Source: an uncultured Candidatus Saccharibacteria bacterium
GTDB taxonomy: Bacteria > Patescibacteriota > Saccharimonadia > Saccharimonadales > Saccharimonadaceae
NCBI GenBank assembly: GCA_947570505.1
Contig: CANOTH010000003.1
Location: 1 to 64,000 of the forward strand
Direction: 5' to 3'
DNA length: 64,000 bases
The position numbers and the translations under genes were made by a program. Positions 52,414-61,878 of this stretch are shown piece after piece; the stretch's first letter is position 1, and each line of letters begins with the position of its first letter. The notes below the pieces were generated by a model. That model was not told the origin of the DNA. It saw only the letters and a list, made by a program, of their open reading frames with translations, and did no database searches.

Positions 52414-53442
52414 ATGCAAGATACACTGAATAACGAGACGTTTTACGGATTAATTTTAGCTTTGTCGGCTTTTTTCTTGGCCACCTTTTTAACTCCGATT
52501 TATACGTATTTTGCTTACAAATATAAGTTTTGGAAAAAGCAGAAGAAGACTACTTTGACTGGTGAGGCTTTGCCGGTAATGACGAAGCTGCATGCGAAGA
52601 AGTTTGCACGGCATTTTCCGACTATGGCGGGGATTATCGGGGTGGTGACGGTGTTTTTGGTGACGTGGATTTGTAACTTGAATCGTGAGCAGACTTGGTT
52701 GCCTTTGGTGGGATTCGTAGGGGGGAGTGTGGTAGGGTTGATTGATGACTTGATTAACGTGTTTGGTAGCGGTAAGGGAGCAGCAGGGCTCAGGGCTCCG
52801 GTGAAGTTTGCGATGATTACGGCTATTAGTGTGATGTTGGGCTGGTGGTTTGCGGTGAAATTGGGCTGGACGGCGATTGAAGTACCCTTCGTAGGTGATT
52901 TGCAAGTAGGCACGATAGGTATGATTGTAATCTTTACCTTTGCTGTAGTGGCAACTTCAAATGCCGTGAATATTTCTGATGGTCTGGATGGCTTGGCTGG
53001 TGGGTTAGCAATGCTAGCATATGGGTCCTATGGGGTGATTGCTCTTTTTCAGGGGCAATGGATGTTGACAGGGTTTTGCTTGACGGTGGTAGGTTGGCTG
53101 CTGTCGTATATTTGGTTCAATGTGCCGCCAGCGCGTTTTATGATGGGTGATGTAGGCTCGTTTGCGTTAGGAGCAGGTCTGGGGGTAGTAGCGATGATGA
53201 CAAATGCGTTTTTCTTGCTGCCGATTATTGGAATTATGTTTGTGGTGGAGGCGGGATCGAGCTTGATACAGATGTTTTGGAAGAAAGTTTTTCATAAAAA
53301 ATTGTTTATTTCTGCTCCAATTCATCATCATTTGGAAGCTAAAGGCTGGGGTGAAGCAAAGATTGTGATGCGTTTTTGGGTAATTGCCGGAGTCTTTGCT
53401 ATCGTTGGGATATTTTTGGCGGTGCAGGGAGGAATTTTGTAG
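52414..53442 (+). CDS. mraY: phospho-N-acetylmuramoyl-pentapeptide transferase
   Basis: A 342-aa polytopic enzyme that makes lipid I from UDP-MurNAc-pentapeptide and undecaprenyl phosphate. VGLIDDLINVFG (catalytic DD), NAVNISDGLDGLAGG (nucleotide-binding NxxNxxDG) and APIHHHLEAKGW (HHH) are conserved. About ten membrane segments. It is followed without a gap by a 39-aa membrane peptide. Confidence 0.95.
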   Translation: MQDTLNNETFYGLILALSAFFLATFLTPIYTYFAYKYKFWKKQKKTTLTGEALPVMTKLHAKKFARHFPTMAGIIGVVTVFLVTWICNLNREQTWLPLVGFVGGSVVGLIDDLINVFGSGKGAAGLRAPVKFAMITAISVMLGWWFAVKLGWTAIEVPFVGDLQVGTIGMIVIFTFAVVATSNAVNISDGLDGLAGGLAMLAYGSYGVIALFQGQWMLTGFCLTVVGWLLSYIWFNVPPARFMMGDVGSFALGAGLGVVAMMTNAFFLLPIIGIMFVVEAGSSLIQMFWKKVFHKKLFISAPIHHHLEAKGWGEAKIVMRFWVIAGVFAIVGIFLAVQGGIL

Positions 53443-53562
53443 ATGAGTAACAACATTAGCGATATGGTAAAAAATTTGTTGAAGGCAGTAGTGGGTATTT
53501 TGTTTGCTATTTTACTAGTGATGATGATTGCAACGTTCTTAATGGATAATCAATGGCTATGA
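53443..53562 (+). CDS. 39-aa single-pass membrane peptide between mraY and ftsW
   Basis: The ATG directly follows the mraY stop and the TGA lies inside the ftsW start region, so it is coupled to both. The product is MSNNISDMVKNLLKAVVGIL followed by FAILLVMMIATFLMDNQWL: a short polar start and one hydrophobic helix. Position and topology suggest a small subunit of the septal peptidoglycan machinery. No homologue recognised. Confidence 0.65.
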   Translation: MSNNISDMVKNLLKAVVGILFAILLVMMIATFLMDNQWL

Positions 53563-54782
53563 TGCGTAAACATAAGAGCGATAGGATTATTGGTGTTTTG
53601 ACCGTGATTTTGCTGGGCTTGGGCTTGATTGTGATTTATGCGATTGGTCCGATGCGAGCTAATGTAATGAATTCAGCATATGGGACAGATTTGGACGAAA
53701 ATTACTTTTTTATTCATCAGTTGATTAGTGTGGTTTTATCTCTGGCGGTGGCTTTTTTGGCATTTGTGGTGCCGTATAGTGTGGTGCGAAAGTGTGGTAA
53801 GTTTGTTTTGCTGGCTGGTCTAGGTATGTGTGCGTTGCTGATGATATTGTCGATGGTAAATAGCCCACTAGCGAAATGTGAGCTGGGGGCTTGCCGTTGG
53901 ATTAATGTTTCTAGCTCGTTGAGCATCCAGCCAGCAGAGATTTTGAAATTGGGCTTAGTATTGTATCTGGCTAGTTTGATTGTAGAACGGAAGAAGGAAG
54001 GACGTCTGGAGTCGAAGGATTTTTGGATTCCGTTTGTGATAGTAAGTGTGTTGGCATTGGGTTTTGTGGTGGTGATTCAGAAAGACTTGGGGACGGGGGT
54101 AAGTATTATGGCAATTATTCTAGCCATGTTGTTCATGAGTGGAGTGAAGCTTAGGTATTTTATGATGGTTTTAGCGGTGATTCTAGTGGCGGGGGTGGGA
54201 GCGATTATGAGTTCGCCACATCGTAGGGAGAGGCTACTGACTTTTGGTAGTGCGGAATCAAGCGATTCTTACCATATTGAGAATGCGATGATTGCGATTG
54301 GTACAGGTGGATTCTGGGGGGTAGGAATTGGTAATAGTGTGCAAGCGACTGGGTATTTGCCAGAGTCCATTAATGATTCGGTGTTTGCGGTGATGGGAGA
54401 GACTTTTGGGTTTGTAGGGCTGTCGGCAATTGTGGCTTGTTTTGCAGGGTTACTGTTTAGATTGTTGCGCACGGCCAGATTTTTGCATGATGATGAACAG
54501 TCATTGATAGTGATTGGGATCTTTGCTTGGTTGACAGCACATGTAGTCCTAAATATTTCGTCAATGACTGGGCTAATGCCACTGACAGGGATTACTCTGC
54601 CATTACTCAGCTCGGGCGGAACTAGTATGTTGTTTTCGGCGGCGGCGCTGGGGTTAGCTTTGCAGATATCTTGTTATACGGCTAGGGAACCACGTAAGGA
54701 GACAACCGTGACGACAAAGACCGTAAATTCGGAGACGAATATAGTACGCAGGCAAGAGGCGAGGAGGGAAGTACGATTATGA
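53553..54782 (+). CDS. ftsW: FtsW, septal SEDS peptidoglycan polymerase
   Basis: A 409-aa SEDS glycosyltransferase with about ten membrane segments. Signature residues: ACRWINVSSSLSIQPAEILK (the RWI-x-QPSE-type motif), VIQKDLGTGVSI (catalytic Asp) and GITLPLLSSGGTSMLF near the C-terminus. It polymerises lipid II with FtsI. Three possible ATGs stand close together (53553, 53559, 53562); the first is used here. murG overlaps its stop (ATGA). Confidence 0.93.
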   Translation: MAMMRKHKSDRIIGVLTVILLGLGLIVIYAIGPMRANVMNSAYGTDLDENYFFIHQLISVVLSLAVAFLAFVVPYSVVRKCGKFVLLAGLGMCALLMILSMVNSPLAKCELGACRWINVSSSLSIQPAEILKLGLVLYLASLIVERKKEGRLESKDFWIPFVIVSVLALGFVVVIQKDLGTGVSIMAIILAMLFMSGVKLRYFMMVLAVILVAGVGAIMSSPHRRERLLTFGSAESSDSYHIENAMIAIGTGGFWGVGIGNSVQATGYLPESINDSVFAVMGETFGFVGLSAIVACFAGLLFRLLRTARFLHDDEQSLIVIGIFAWLTAHVVLNISSMTGLMPLTGITLPLLSSGGTSMLFSAAALGLALQISCYTAREPRKETTVTTKTVNSETNIVRRQEARREVRL

Positions 54783-56026
54783 AGATTTTAGTGGTAGGTG
54801 GGGGCTCTGGCGGGCATATTACTCCAGCGGTAGCGGTGATTCGAGAAGTACTAGAAGAGAAGCCGCGTACACGGGTGGAGTTTTGGACGGACCGGAAGTA
54901 TTACAAGAATGTTGTAAAAATTACAACAGAATTGGGAGTGAGCTGGGGCTCACGGAGGCAACAGGGACATAACAGTCGTAAAAATGCTTATATTAGGGTG
55001 CGACGGATTTGGTCGGGAAAATTTCACCGTTATGCTGGCTGGAGCTTTAAGGACTATTTTGTACATTGGCAGGTGACTTTGCGAGATTTGGTCTGGGGAA
55101 ATATTGTGGGATTTGTAGGGTTTGTCGGCGGGGTGGTACAGAGCTTCTTTAGGTTGATTTTGCCAGGGAAGAGACCAGATGTAATTTTCTTAAAAGGAGG
55201 TTTTGTGGGTTTGCCGGTGGGGTTAGTAGCACGATTAGTTAGAATCCCCTATGTAGTGCATGAGTCGGATACGGTGCCAGGGCTAGCAAATCGTTTATTG
55301 ATGAAGCATGCTGCAGTAGTGGCTACAGGGTGGGGTGAGCTGAAAGGTGCGGAAAAGATTGTGCAGGTAGGGATTCCGGTGGCGGCGGAGTTTAGAGCTA
55401 CAACGACGAGTCAACAGAAGAGTTTAAAGAAGTCTTTTGGCTTTGACCCAGAGCGATCGTTAGTAGTGGTGACAGGTGGAAGTCAGGGGGCATTGAGCTT
55501 GGATCAGGCGGTGGCAGAAATTTTGCCTGAGTTGCTGAAGTTTACTAGTGTTGGTTTGGTGGCGGGTCGCAAGCATTATGAAGAGATGGTCGAATTAAAG
55601 CGCTATGAGGAATGGGATAAGGCGAAATTGCAGTCGAATTTTCGGATGTGGGAATTTAATTCGGCGATGAATGAGCTGATGGGGGCTGCTGACGTGGTAG
55701 TGAGCCGGGCGGGTGCTACCACAATTGCTGAATTGGCGGCGCTGAAGAAAGCGGTAGTTCTGGTGCCATTTGAGATGTTGCCAGGTGGACACCAGACGAA
55801 AAATGCTGAAAGATTGCAGGAAGTAGGGGCCGTAGTGGCGATTCCGAATGAAAAATTGATTCAGCAGCCCAGTGTTCTGTTGGAAGAGGTGAGACACTTG
55901 GTGCGGGCGCCACGGGAACGGGAGAATTTAGCGGAAAAGTTGCATCTTGAGGTAGCGCGGCCAGAAGCGGCCAGGAATTTGGCGAAGATTATTTTAGAAG
56001 TTGGAGAGCAAAAGGCGAAGAAATAA
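54779..56026 (+). CDS. murG: UDP-GlcNAc:lipid I N-acetylglucosaminyltransferase
   Basis: A 415-aa GT28 enzyme that forms lipid II. GGGSGGHITPAVAV is the N-terminal Gly-rich loop, VVTGGSQGALSLDQAVAEI the second loop, SRAGATTIAEL the UDP-GlcNAc-binding motif and MLPGGHQTKNAE the final motif. It is about 50 residues longer than usual because of an insertion at about residues 60-130 that includes a hydrophobic stretch (IVGFVGFVGGVVQSFFRLIL), perhaps a membrane anchor. Confidence 0.94.
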   Translation: MKILVVGGGSGGHITPAVAVIREVLEEKPRTRVEFWTDRKYYKNVVKITTELGVSWGSRRQQGHNSRKNAYIRVRRIWSGKFHRYAGWSFKDYFVHWQVTLRDLVWGNIVGFVGFVGGVVQSFFRLILPGKRPDVIFLKGGFVGLPVGLVARLVRIPYVVHESDTVPGLANRLLMKHAAVVATGWGELKGAEKIVQVGIPVAAEFRATTTSQQKSLKKSFGFDPERSLVVVTGGSQGALSLDQAVAEILPELLKFTSVGLVAGRKHYEEMVELKRYEEWDKAKLQSNFRMWEFNSAMNELMGAADVVVSRAGATTIAELAALKKAVVLVPFEMLPGGHQTKNAERLQEVGAVVAIPNEKLIQQPSVLLEEVRHLVRAPRERENLAEKLHLEVARPEAARNLAKIILEVGEQKAKK

Positions 56027-56580
56027 TGCGTGGGCAGAACAAAATGAAAAGGATGCGGGCGGGTCAGACGATTGTTGCGGAGCGAGAAAGGGCAGAATCT
56101 GAATCTGAGCGCATGCAAGCGCGTAAGAAGGCGCATCGCAAGAAAACTACCTCTGTTGTGATGGCACTGCTAGTGATGGCGATTATTGGACTGGTGTGCT
56201 ATATAGCAATAAAGGAGTTTTCTGAACAGCATAGTCAAGTATCAGAAAAGGTAGCAGAAGACATTCGAGTAAATGCGCAGATCGTGGATGAAGATAATAG
56301 AGGCCAAATTTCGGTGCGAATCAAGGAGTATATTGCGCAGCTAGAGCAAGATTTGCAGGATTTGGGTTATCGAGTAACGAAAGTAACTTTACCGACGAGC
56401 ACAAGTCGGGAGCTTTATGTAGACTTGGATGGTCAAGAAACGTATTTTAAAATTAATACTGATCGAGGAACCGCGGTCTCAGCTGAGGACGTTAAACGGA
56501 TGATAAAGTATCTTGAGGAGCGAGATTTGCATCCAGAGTATGTGGATGTGAGAGTGGAAGGTAGGGCATATTATAAGTAG
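56026..56580 (+). CDS. FtsQ/DivIB-like division protein
   Basis: A 184-aa bitopic protein with a basic cytoplasmic N-terminus (about 45 residues), one membrane segment (VVMALLVMAIIGLVCYIAI) and an external domain whose end (YLEERDLHPEYVDVRVEGRAYYK in two parts) resembles the C-terminal strand of FtsQ. The external domain is too short for a full POTRA plus beta domain. It overlaps murG by one base, the usual place of ftsQ. The assignment depends on context. Confidence 0.6.
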   Translation: MRGQNKMKRMRAGQTIVAERERAESESERMQARKKAHRKKTTSVVMALLVMAIIGLVCYIAIKEFSEQHSQVSEKVAEDIRVNAQIVDEDNRGQISVRIKEYIAQLEQDLQDLGYRVTKVTLPTSTSRELYVDLDGQETYFKINTDRGTAVSAEDVKRMIKYLEERDLHPEYVDVRVEGRAYYK

Positions 56581-56619
56581 TTCACTATCTCCTAATAGTC
56601 CTCAGAAAGTAGAAGGACC

Positions 56620-56743
56620 TATTTGTGGCATGCAGTCACATCAGCCCGCCGCCCTGAGTGCTGTGCTGCTTCGTTCGACCAGCCTACGGCTGGCTGCGTC
56701 CCAAGGGGCAGTTCGCTCGTAAGCTCCGAAAGATCCACAAATA
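56620..56743. repeat. palindromic element next to cassette J
   Basis: TATTTGTGG (56620-56628) pairs with CCACAAATA (56735-56743), with an inner hairpin CCAGCC / GGCTGG. It lies downstream of cassette J as the elements at 22308 and 43986 lie downstream of A and G, but the inner sequence differs. Only a trace of the inverted cassette end (TTCACTATCTCCTAATAG) is at 56581. Confidence 0.5.
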
Positions 56744-56769
56744 ACTAACTCATAGTTCCTTATAACTAG

Positions 56770-56971
56770 CTATACCAAACAGCGGACGGGGAAACCATCG
56801 TAACGATCGTATGGCCCAGCCGATGGAACGATTGAGACTCCAAACCAAAGGTGGTAGGCAAGAGCATCAATATCTGAACTGTATTTTGCTGCGGTATTGG
56901 ACCAAGTTCTACTAGATCCATTAAATCCCCTCAAAGCGCCGGTATTGAGATAGACGTTCCCGCTACGGACG
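56770..56971 (-). repeat. variable cassette J
   Basis: The 5' border is at 56960-56971 and the stop at 56770. It encodes YFVRSGNVYLNTGALRGFNG ... DRYDGFPVRCLV, fully open, with GTATAGCTAG at the end as in cassette K. No signal peptide or upstream domain: the frame begins a few codons before the border. The rest of 56972-57337 is AT-rich without a gene. Confidence 0.85.
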
Positions 56972-57337
56972 AAGTAAAGAGGCATAAATCGGGTACCCGG
57001 TATATTGTTTTTAAGCTGTAGTTCTCTGTTTTTGTTCGGGTTTTGTTCGGACAATGGAGAATATGAAAAAGTAAGTTTTTTGCGCAAACTTGAATAATTA
57101 GCATACAGTGTGTGATGGGTTTGTTTTGTGTGAAAAAAAGAGGGGAATTATTGAAAAATAAAAAAGCTTACGGAGTTGGGGTGGCTGAGGGTGGCTGGTT
57201 ACATAAAAGGATTTTTGATTGAATATATGTTGATACGTATACCCGTCCACTGATTGTATGTCGTAAAAGATATATTGTGCGACATAAGTAGTGTAGGTTC
57301 GATAACATATTAACATTAACCAAACGAGGTAAAAATA

Positions 57338-57502
57338 ATGGATAATTCTCTACTAAACAAAGTAAAAGATATTAAATTAGTCACAAAGCAGAGTAAAGCT
57401 GGTAATACCTATCAAATGTTACAAATTATGTTTACTAATGGTTATGCTCTTGAAACTTTTGTCAAACACGAACAGTTATTTATCATCAATAATATCAAAT
57501 AA
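57338..57502 (+). CDS. small protein of 54 aa
   Basis: The ATG follows CGAGGT and the frame ends at TAA 57500-57502. The product is polar with strands (LLNKVKDIKLVTKQ, YQMLQIMFTNGYALETFVK) and looks like a compact folded protein. More AT-rich than its neighbours, so possibly acquired. Family unknown. Confidence 0.5.
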   Translation: MDNSLLNKVKDIKLVTKQSKAGNTYQMLQIMFTNGYALETFVKHEQLFIINNIK

Positions 57503-57616
57503 TCAACTTTAACACTTAGTCGTACTTCTGCGTTAGGGCGAGGCTAAGCATCCCTAAAGGGAATTACTAATTCCCTGCGTGTCACGCGACTATTGTAAAG
57601 TATCGGTTCATGCCTT

Positions 57617-58348
57617 TTAAGTAATTTGAGACATTTTATCTTGTAGCTGAATTTTAATCCAGTTGCTGAGAACTCGACAGGTGCTATCGTGAGCGCAATC
57701 ATGAATCGCTTCATGGTAGACATGCTTTTTATCGGTGTTATTACGAGGAAAACCGGCAATAATCGGTACATATCCGAGGGAGACTGCGAGTTGATCGGTA
57801 ACCACACGTGCGATACGACCATTGCCGTCAAAAAAAGGGTGAATACGTATGAATCCATAGTGAAATTCAGCCAGGAAACGGCAAACTTCATCGATATTGG
57901 TAATTTCAACGCAATTAATACTACCGCAAAGACGACGAGCAAGTGCGTAGAGCTCATTATAGACCTCGGCGCCACCAAGTGGGATATGATGAAGCTCTTC
58001 GTCTCCAGGTGCCCCAAAACGCACGTCGTAGCCTCTAGGACGCAATTCTCCGCATTTACGGTAAACATAGCCAAAAAGTGTGCGATGCATAGTTTTCCAA
58101 CTGTCGATCCAGTCGTTTTCTTGGCGCAAGGCAAGTTGCTCACGGATATTAGGGGTATGCTCTAGTTCTTTTGCAAAGTTTAGGATCACGTCGTTTAGAC
58201 CTTTTTCCTCGCCTGTACGCACTAAGGGGTGTATCGAACTAATGGAATAGTGGCGACCACTTTTGTATTCGGCGGTTTTGCGGTATTTGCGCCAAAGTGC
58301 TTTGGTGACATCTTCTGAAGCAATTTCGCAACGTTCCCCTTCGCTCAT
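57617..58348 (-). CDS. Fic-family protein (AMPylase-type toxin candidate)
   Basis: A 243-aa protein with the complete Fic motif HPFFDGNGRIAR (about residues 168-179), whose His transfers AMP or a related group to a target. EFHYGFIRIHPFFDGNGR also has the preceding helix. An inhibitory (S/T)xxxE(G/N) helix was not clearly seen. It is the last gene of an operon and overlaps the upstream gene's stop by 4 nt (ATGA). With the Panacea-like partner it forms a probable toxin-antitoxin pair. Confidence 0.88.
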   Translation of the reverse strand: MSEGERCEIASEDVTKALWRKYRKTAEYKSGRHYSISSIHPLVRTGEEKGLNDVILNFAKELEHTPNIREQLALRQENDWIDSWKTMHRTLFGYVYRKCGELRPRGYDVRFGAPGDEELHHIPLGGAEVYNELYALARRLCGSINCVEITNIDEVCRFLAEFHYGFIRIHPFFDGNGRIARVVTDQLAVSLGYVPIIAGFPRNNTDKKHVYHEAIHDCAHDSTCRVLSNWIKIQLQDKMSQIT

Positions 58349-58953
58349 TTTTTAGCCTCCTGATCGTGTGGCGGAGTTTCATCGGGATATTCTAGATCGG
58401 TACTTTCTTTGACAATATCTTCCAACATGCCACGCAATAGATGGGCCTGCAGGGCACCTAGATGGCTAGGCTGGCGACGTTTGATGTGGATTTTGAGGCG
58501 AATATGGGGTAAGGGGAAGGTATTGCGAAGATCGGCAGGAGAAATCACATATTCTTCCCCGTTTTGGTGATTTTGCCAGCTAGGGTCTTGGCTAGCGATG
58601 ACTAGCTCAGTTGTAGAATGAGTTTTGAGAAGCTGCAGAAGCCTCTGAATTATAGGTACGACATCTTCGGAAATAGACTCAGTATTTGGTTCGATATAAT
58701 ATTCCTCAGCGACATATAATATATGAGTAGGGATGGGTCGAAGTTTAATGTCAGGATGTTCCCTGGTGAGATTCAGAAAATTAGCTGGCACTGGCCCAAG
58801 TGGTAAACGGAGGTAGGGGATATCCTCGGGCTTCATCTGACCTTTGCGAATAAGCTCCTTATGGATAAAATAGATAGTTTTAGTAAAACGTACACGATCA
58901 ATTGGCTGTTGGCTTACCGCGAGGATGGCTTTACTTAATTCATAGAGGTTCAT
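58345..58953 (-). CDS. Panacea/SocA-like (DUF4065) antitoxin candidate
   Basis: A 202-aa protein. FTKTIYFIHKELIRKG at the start and PYLRLPLGPVPANFLNL resemble the DUF4065 (Panacea, SocA/GepA) pattern of LxKLLYFA ... GPV. Panacea antitoxins neutralise many unrelated toxins, including Fic proteins. It stands directly before the fic gene with overlapping stop and start, the usual antitoxin-toxin arrangement. Similarity is moderate. Confidence 0.6.
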   Translation of the reverse strand: MNLYELSKAILAVSQQPIDRVRFTKTIYFIHKELIRKGQMKPEDIPYLRLPLGPVPANFLNLTREHPDIKLRPIPTHILYVAEEYYIEPNTESISEDVVPIIQRLLQLLKTHSTTELVIASQDPSWQNHQNGEEYVISPADLRNTFPLPHIRLKIHIKRRQPSHLGALQAHLLRGMLEDIVKESTDLEYPDETPPHDQEAKK

Positions 58954-61829
58954 TGGTTGGGCTTAGCTGAGTTGTTAGAATTGTTGCGATTGGGGCGATT
59001 TTTATTGAAACGTTTTTTGCGACTACTGTGGTTCTTGTTATTCCCCTGACTTCTGTTTGGAGCTTCTTGGTTCTGAGCTGCTACGTTATCTATTGGGTGT
59101 TCCGGTTGTATTGTGGGCGAAGTAGAAGGATCGTCATTCCCTACCTCGTTAGCCTTCTGAGCGGCAAGCATGCCTAAGTCCTTAAGCCCAAGTCTCTCCT
59201 TACCTTCAGCGGTATTAGGTGACATTTTTAGCTTACGAAAGTCCTGCTGCGGGCTAGGTATGAATTGGAAATTGGGTCGCTCGTGACTGTTATTATGATT
59301 CCCTGGTCGACCAGAATGTTGCGAACGAAGATCTAGCTCTGACCCGTTCGTTAATTCTCCGTCAGCTTCTTGACCTACACGGCCAGAATCGGAAAGTTCC
59401 TTTTTGTATTTTTCAGCTTGTTCAATGGCGGCACGGATTTCGTCTTCGACTTCTGAGCGGTTGCGAGCATATAATTTGCGTGAGCTTTCCACAATTTGAT
59501 CGAAATTATCCTGAGGAGTAGTAGGTAGAGCTAGAGTTGTAGCTGAAAAGGCGGGAGTTTTCTCACCATTCACGATCATGGAAATTACGAAATGCCGGTT
59601 GTTCATCTGAATAAGATCGGATTGATCAAAAATGGGCTCAAACTGCTTGGCTAGGATGGGGGCATCATCGGCCGAAACTCGGAAAGAAATCGTAGTACCG
59701 ACGTTACCAAAGACGGCATCGCGCACGGAATCAGTCATTTGGGAAATATATTGGTTAGCAACAGTAAGGTTCAAACCGTATTTTCTAGCCTCAGACAAAA
59801 TCACTGCAAAAGAATCTGTAGCGAAGTTTTGGAACTCATCGACATAGAGGTAGAATGGGCGGCGATCAGCTACGTCTGGGATGTCACTCCTCGACATGGC
59901 GGCTAGCTGGACTTTAGTGACCAAGAAGGCTCCCAAGATACCCGCATTGTCTTCGCCGATTAGTCCTTTGGAGAGATTGACAACCAAGATTTTTCCCTCA
60001 TCCATAATTTTGCGCACATCAAAGCTGGATTTGGGCTGGCCAATAATATTACGGATGATTGGATTAGCTGTAAAGGCTCCGACCTTATTAAGTACTGGGG
60101 CAATACTTTCGTTAACTTGTTTATCATTCCATTGGCCAAATTCGTGTTTCCAGAATTGTAATACGGTGACGTCGCGGCAATAATCCAGAGTCTCTTTACG
60201 AAAATCTTTATCTGTCAAAAGGCGCGAAATATCGAGCAAAGTTGTCTCGGGGCGATCTAGCAAAGCTAGCAGGGTATAGCGCAAAATATGCTCCAACCTT
60301 GGACCCCAAGAATCGCCAAACATGCGTTTTAGTACTCCAATCACCTCAGAACAAACGTTTGGTTTACGGGCGGGATCACTTAACTCTAATGGGTTAAAAG
60401 CTACGGGATAGGCGGTATCAGCAGGGTTAAAATAAATAACGTCTTTAATACGACTCTCAGGTACGAACCTTAAATTATTAATAGCAAAATCGCCGTGAGG
60501 ATCAATAATACAATAGCCTTGGTTATAAAACGTATCGCTGAGGGCAAACAATTCTAGCATCCCAGATTTACCAGCACCAGTCTGACCAATAATATAAACA
60601 TGTCTAGAACGGTCGCGACGTAGCATGCCAAATTGATGGTTAATGCCGCGGAAATTGGTCAAACCAAAGGCAGAGATATTCTCATCGTGGGCGGGGTCAC
60701 CAGTAATGAGGGGTAATTTTGCGGGTGGTTCGGCTGTCTTAGAGCTAGCCCAGACGATGTTGGGGGTTTCGACTGAAGTATGTGGAAGATGGTAGACACT
60801 GGCCAGCTCAGAAATATTAAGAATAAAACCGCGCTGATTAAATTGGCGCATTTTGTAAGCATCTAAATCTTCAGCCTTAAAGCTGCCACCACTGAGACGG
60901 AAACCATTGAGATTGGTAGAGTTATATTGCTTGAATGTACCCACAAGAGCTTGCATATTAAGTTTAGCATTTGTAGTATCATTCCCTAGATAAGTTAAGC
61001 GGATCTTGACCTCATAGCCCAGCTTGGTGGCTTTTTCTTCGGCTTTAGCAATGCGAGTCTTGTCCCGTTCAGACAACTCGGGTTTTGATTCGCTGCCACC
61101 TTCTGGTGGTTTAAAGAGTGCGCCCAGTGCTTGAATAATCCAAGTCCAGTCTGGTCCGGAGCTGTTACCAAATAGACCCTTGCGACCGGATTTGACCTTT
61201 TTGACCCATTTATCAGTAGTCTGTTTATGCCAGTCATCTGGGATTGGACGAGTGAGAATTTGAATCCAGAGCTCCTCGGAGTTATCGGGATTGAGCTTAG
61301 CTAGGGTGCCGGTAATACCAGCTAGCGGGTCAACTTCAAAGTTCTCAAAAGTTTTAATTGGTAAGGCTTCGTTCTCAGTTAAAGTGAGCTCAGCAGAATA
61401 CGAGACCGGATATTTATTGCGATCGTCGACATAGTCGTCCTTCATTTTATAGATTTGCACGGTAGGGTATTGGGCATAAATTTGCCCCTCGACGAAACTT
61501 TGGAGAATTTTTGGCACCCAAACATAGAAGCGGATTTGCCCGCCAGTTGAGACAATTTCGAAGCTAAGATGCTCTTGCACTCCGTTAGAATTTTTTAGTT
61601 CAGCTTTGTCGCGAAGGATACCATGAAGGCTAGCAAAAAGTTGTTCCGCAGCTAATTCCTTTTTGTCGTTGGCTTTAGGGATTTCTAACATTAACAGCAC
61701 AGAATCGACGTTTAAGACTTTGAGCTTGTTAAGTTTTTTATAATTACGGTAAGTTAAGAATCCCAAAATTAGCACAATTGGTATCCAAACAATTGGCATG
61801 ATAATAAATTGGATAATTTGAGAAAACAT
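58950..61829 (-). CDS. TraG/VirD4/VirB4-like membrane ATPase
   Basis: A 959-aa protein. An N-terminal membrane segment (IIMPIVWIPIVLILGFLTY) is followed by a large domain of about 390 residues, then a RecA-like ATPase with Walker A GQTGAGKSGML (about residue 413) and Walker B FYLYVDEFQNF (about 660), motor motif VANQYISQM, and a disordered Asn/Lys/Arg-rich tail (about 820-959). It fits coupling ATPases of type IV secretion or DNA import in CPR bacteria. It is the first gene of the operon with the Panacea-like and Fic genes, linked by 4-nt overlaps. Confidence 0.8.
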   Translation of the reverse strand: MFSQIIQFIIMPIVWIPIVLILGFLTYRNYKKLNKLKVLNVDSVLLMLEIPKANDKKELAAEQLFASLHGILRDKAELKNSNGVQEHLSFEIVSTGGQIRFYVWVPKILQSFVEGQIYAQYPTVQIYKMKDDYVDDRNKYPVSYSAELTLTENEALPIKTFENFEVDPLAGITGTLAKLNPDNSEELWIQILTRPIPDDWHKQTTDKWVKKVKSGRKGLFGNSSGPDWTWIIQALGALFKPPEGGSESKPELSERDKTRIAKAEEKATKLGYEVKIRLTYLGNDTTNAKLNMQALVGTFKQYNSTNLNGFRLSGGSFKAEDLDAYKMRQFNQRGFILNISELASVYHLPHTSVETPNIVWASSKTAEPPAKLPLITGDPAHDENISAFGLTNFRGINHQFGMLRRDRSRHVYIIGQTGAGKSGMLELFALSDTFYNQGYCIIDPHGDFAINNLRFVPESRIKDVIYFNPADTAYPVAFNPLELSDPARKPNVCSEVIGVLKRMFGDSWGPRLEHILRYTLLALLDRPETTLLDISRLLTDKDFRKETLDYCRDVTVLQFWKHEFGQWNDKQVNESIAPVLNKVGAFTANPIIRNIIGQPKSSFDVRKIMDEGKILVVNLSKGLIGEDNAGILGAFLVTKVQLAAMSRSDIPDVADRRPFYLYVDEFQNFATDSFAVILSEARKYGLNLTVANQYISQMTDSVRDAVFGNVGTTISFRVSADDAPILAKQFEPIFDQSDLIQMNNRHFVISMIVNGEKTPAFSATTLALPTTPQDNFDQIVESSRKLYARNRSEVEDEIRAAIEQAEKYKKELSDSGRVGQEADGELTNGSELDLRSQHSGRPGNHNNSHERPNFQFIPSPQQDFRKLKMSPNTAEGKERLGLKDLGMLAAQKANEVGNDDPSTSPTIQPEHPIDNVAAQNQEAPNRSQGNNKNHSSRKKRFNKNRPNRNNSNNSAKPNQ

Positions 61830-61878
61830 ATACTTTTATTATAGCATAAGTCCGCGACTTATACTGGTGTCAACTAAA

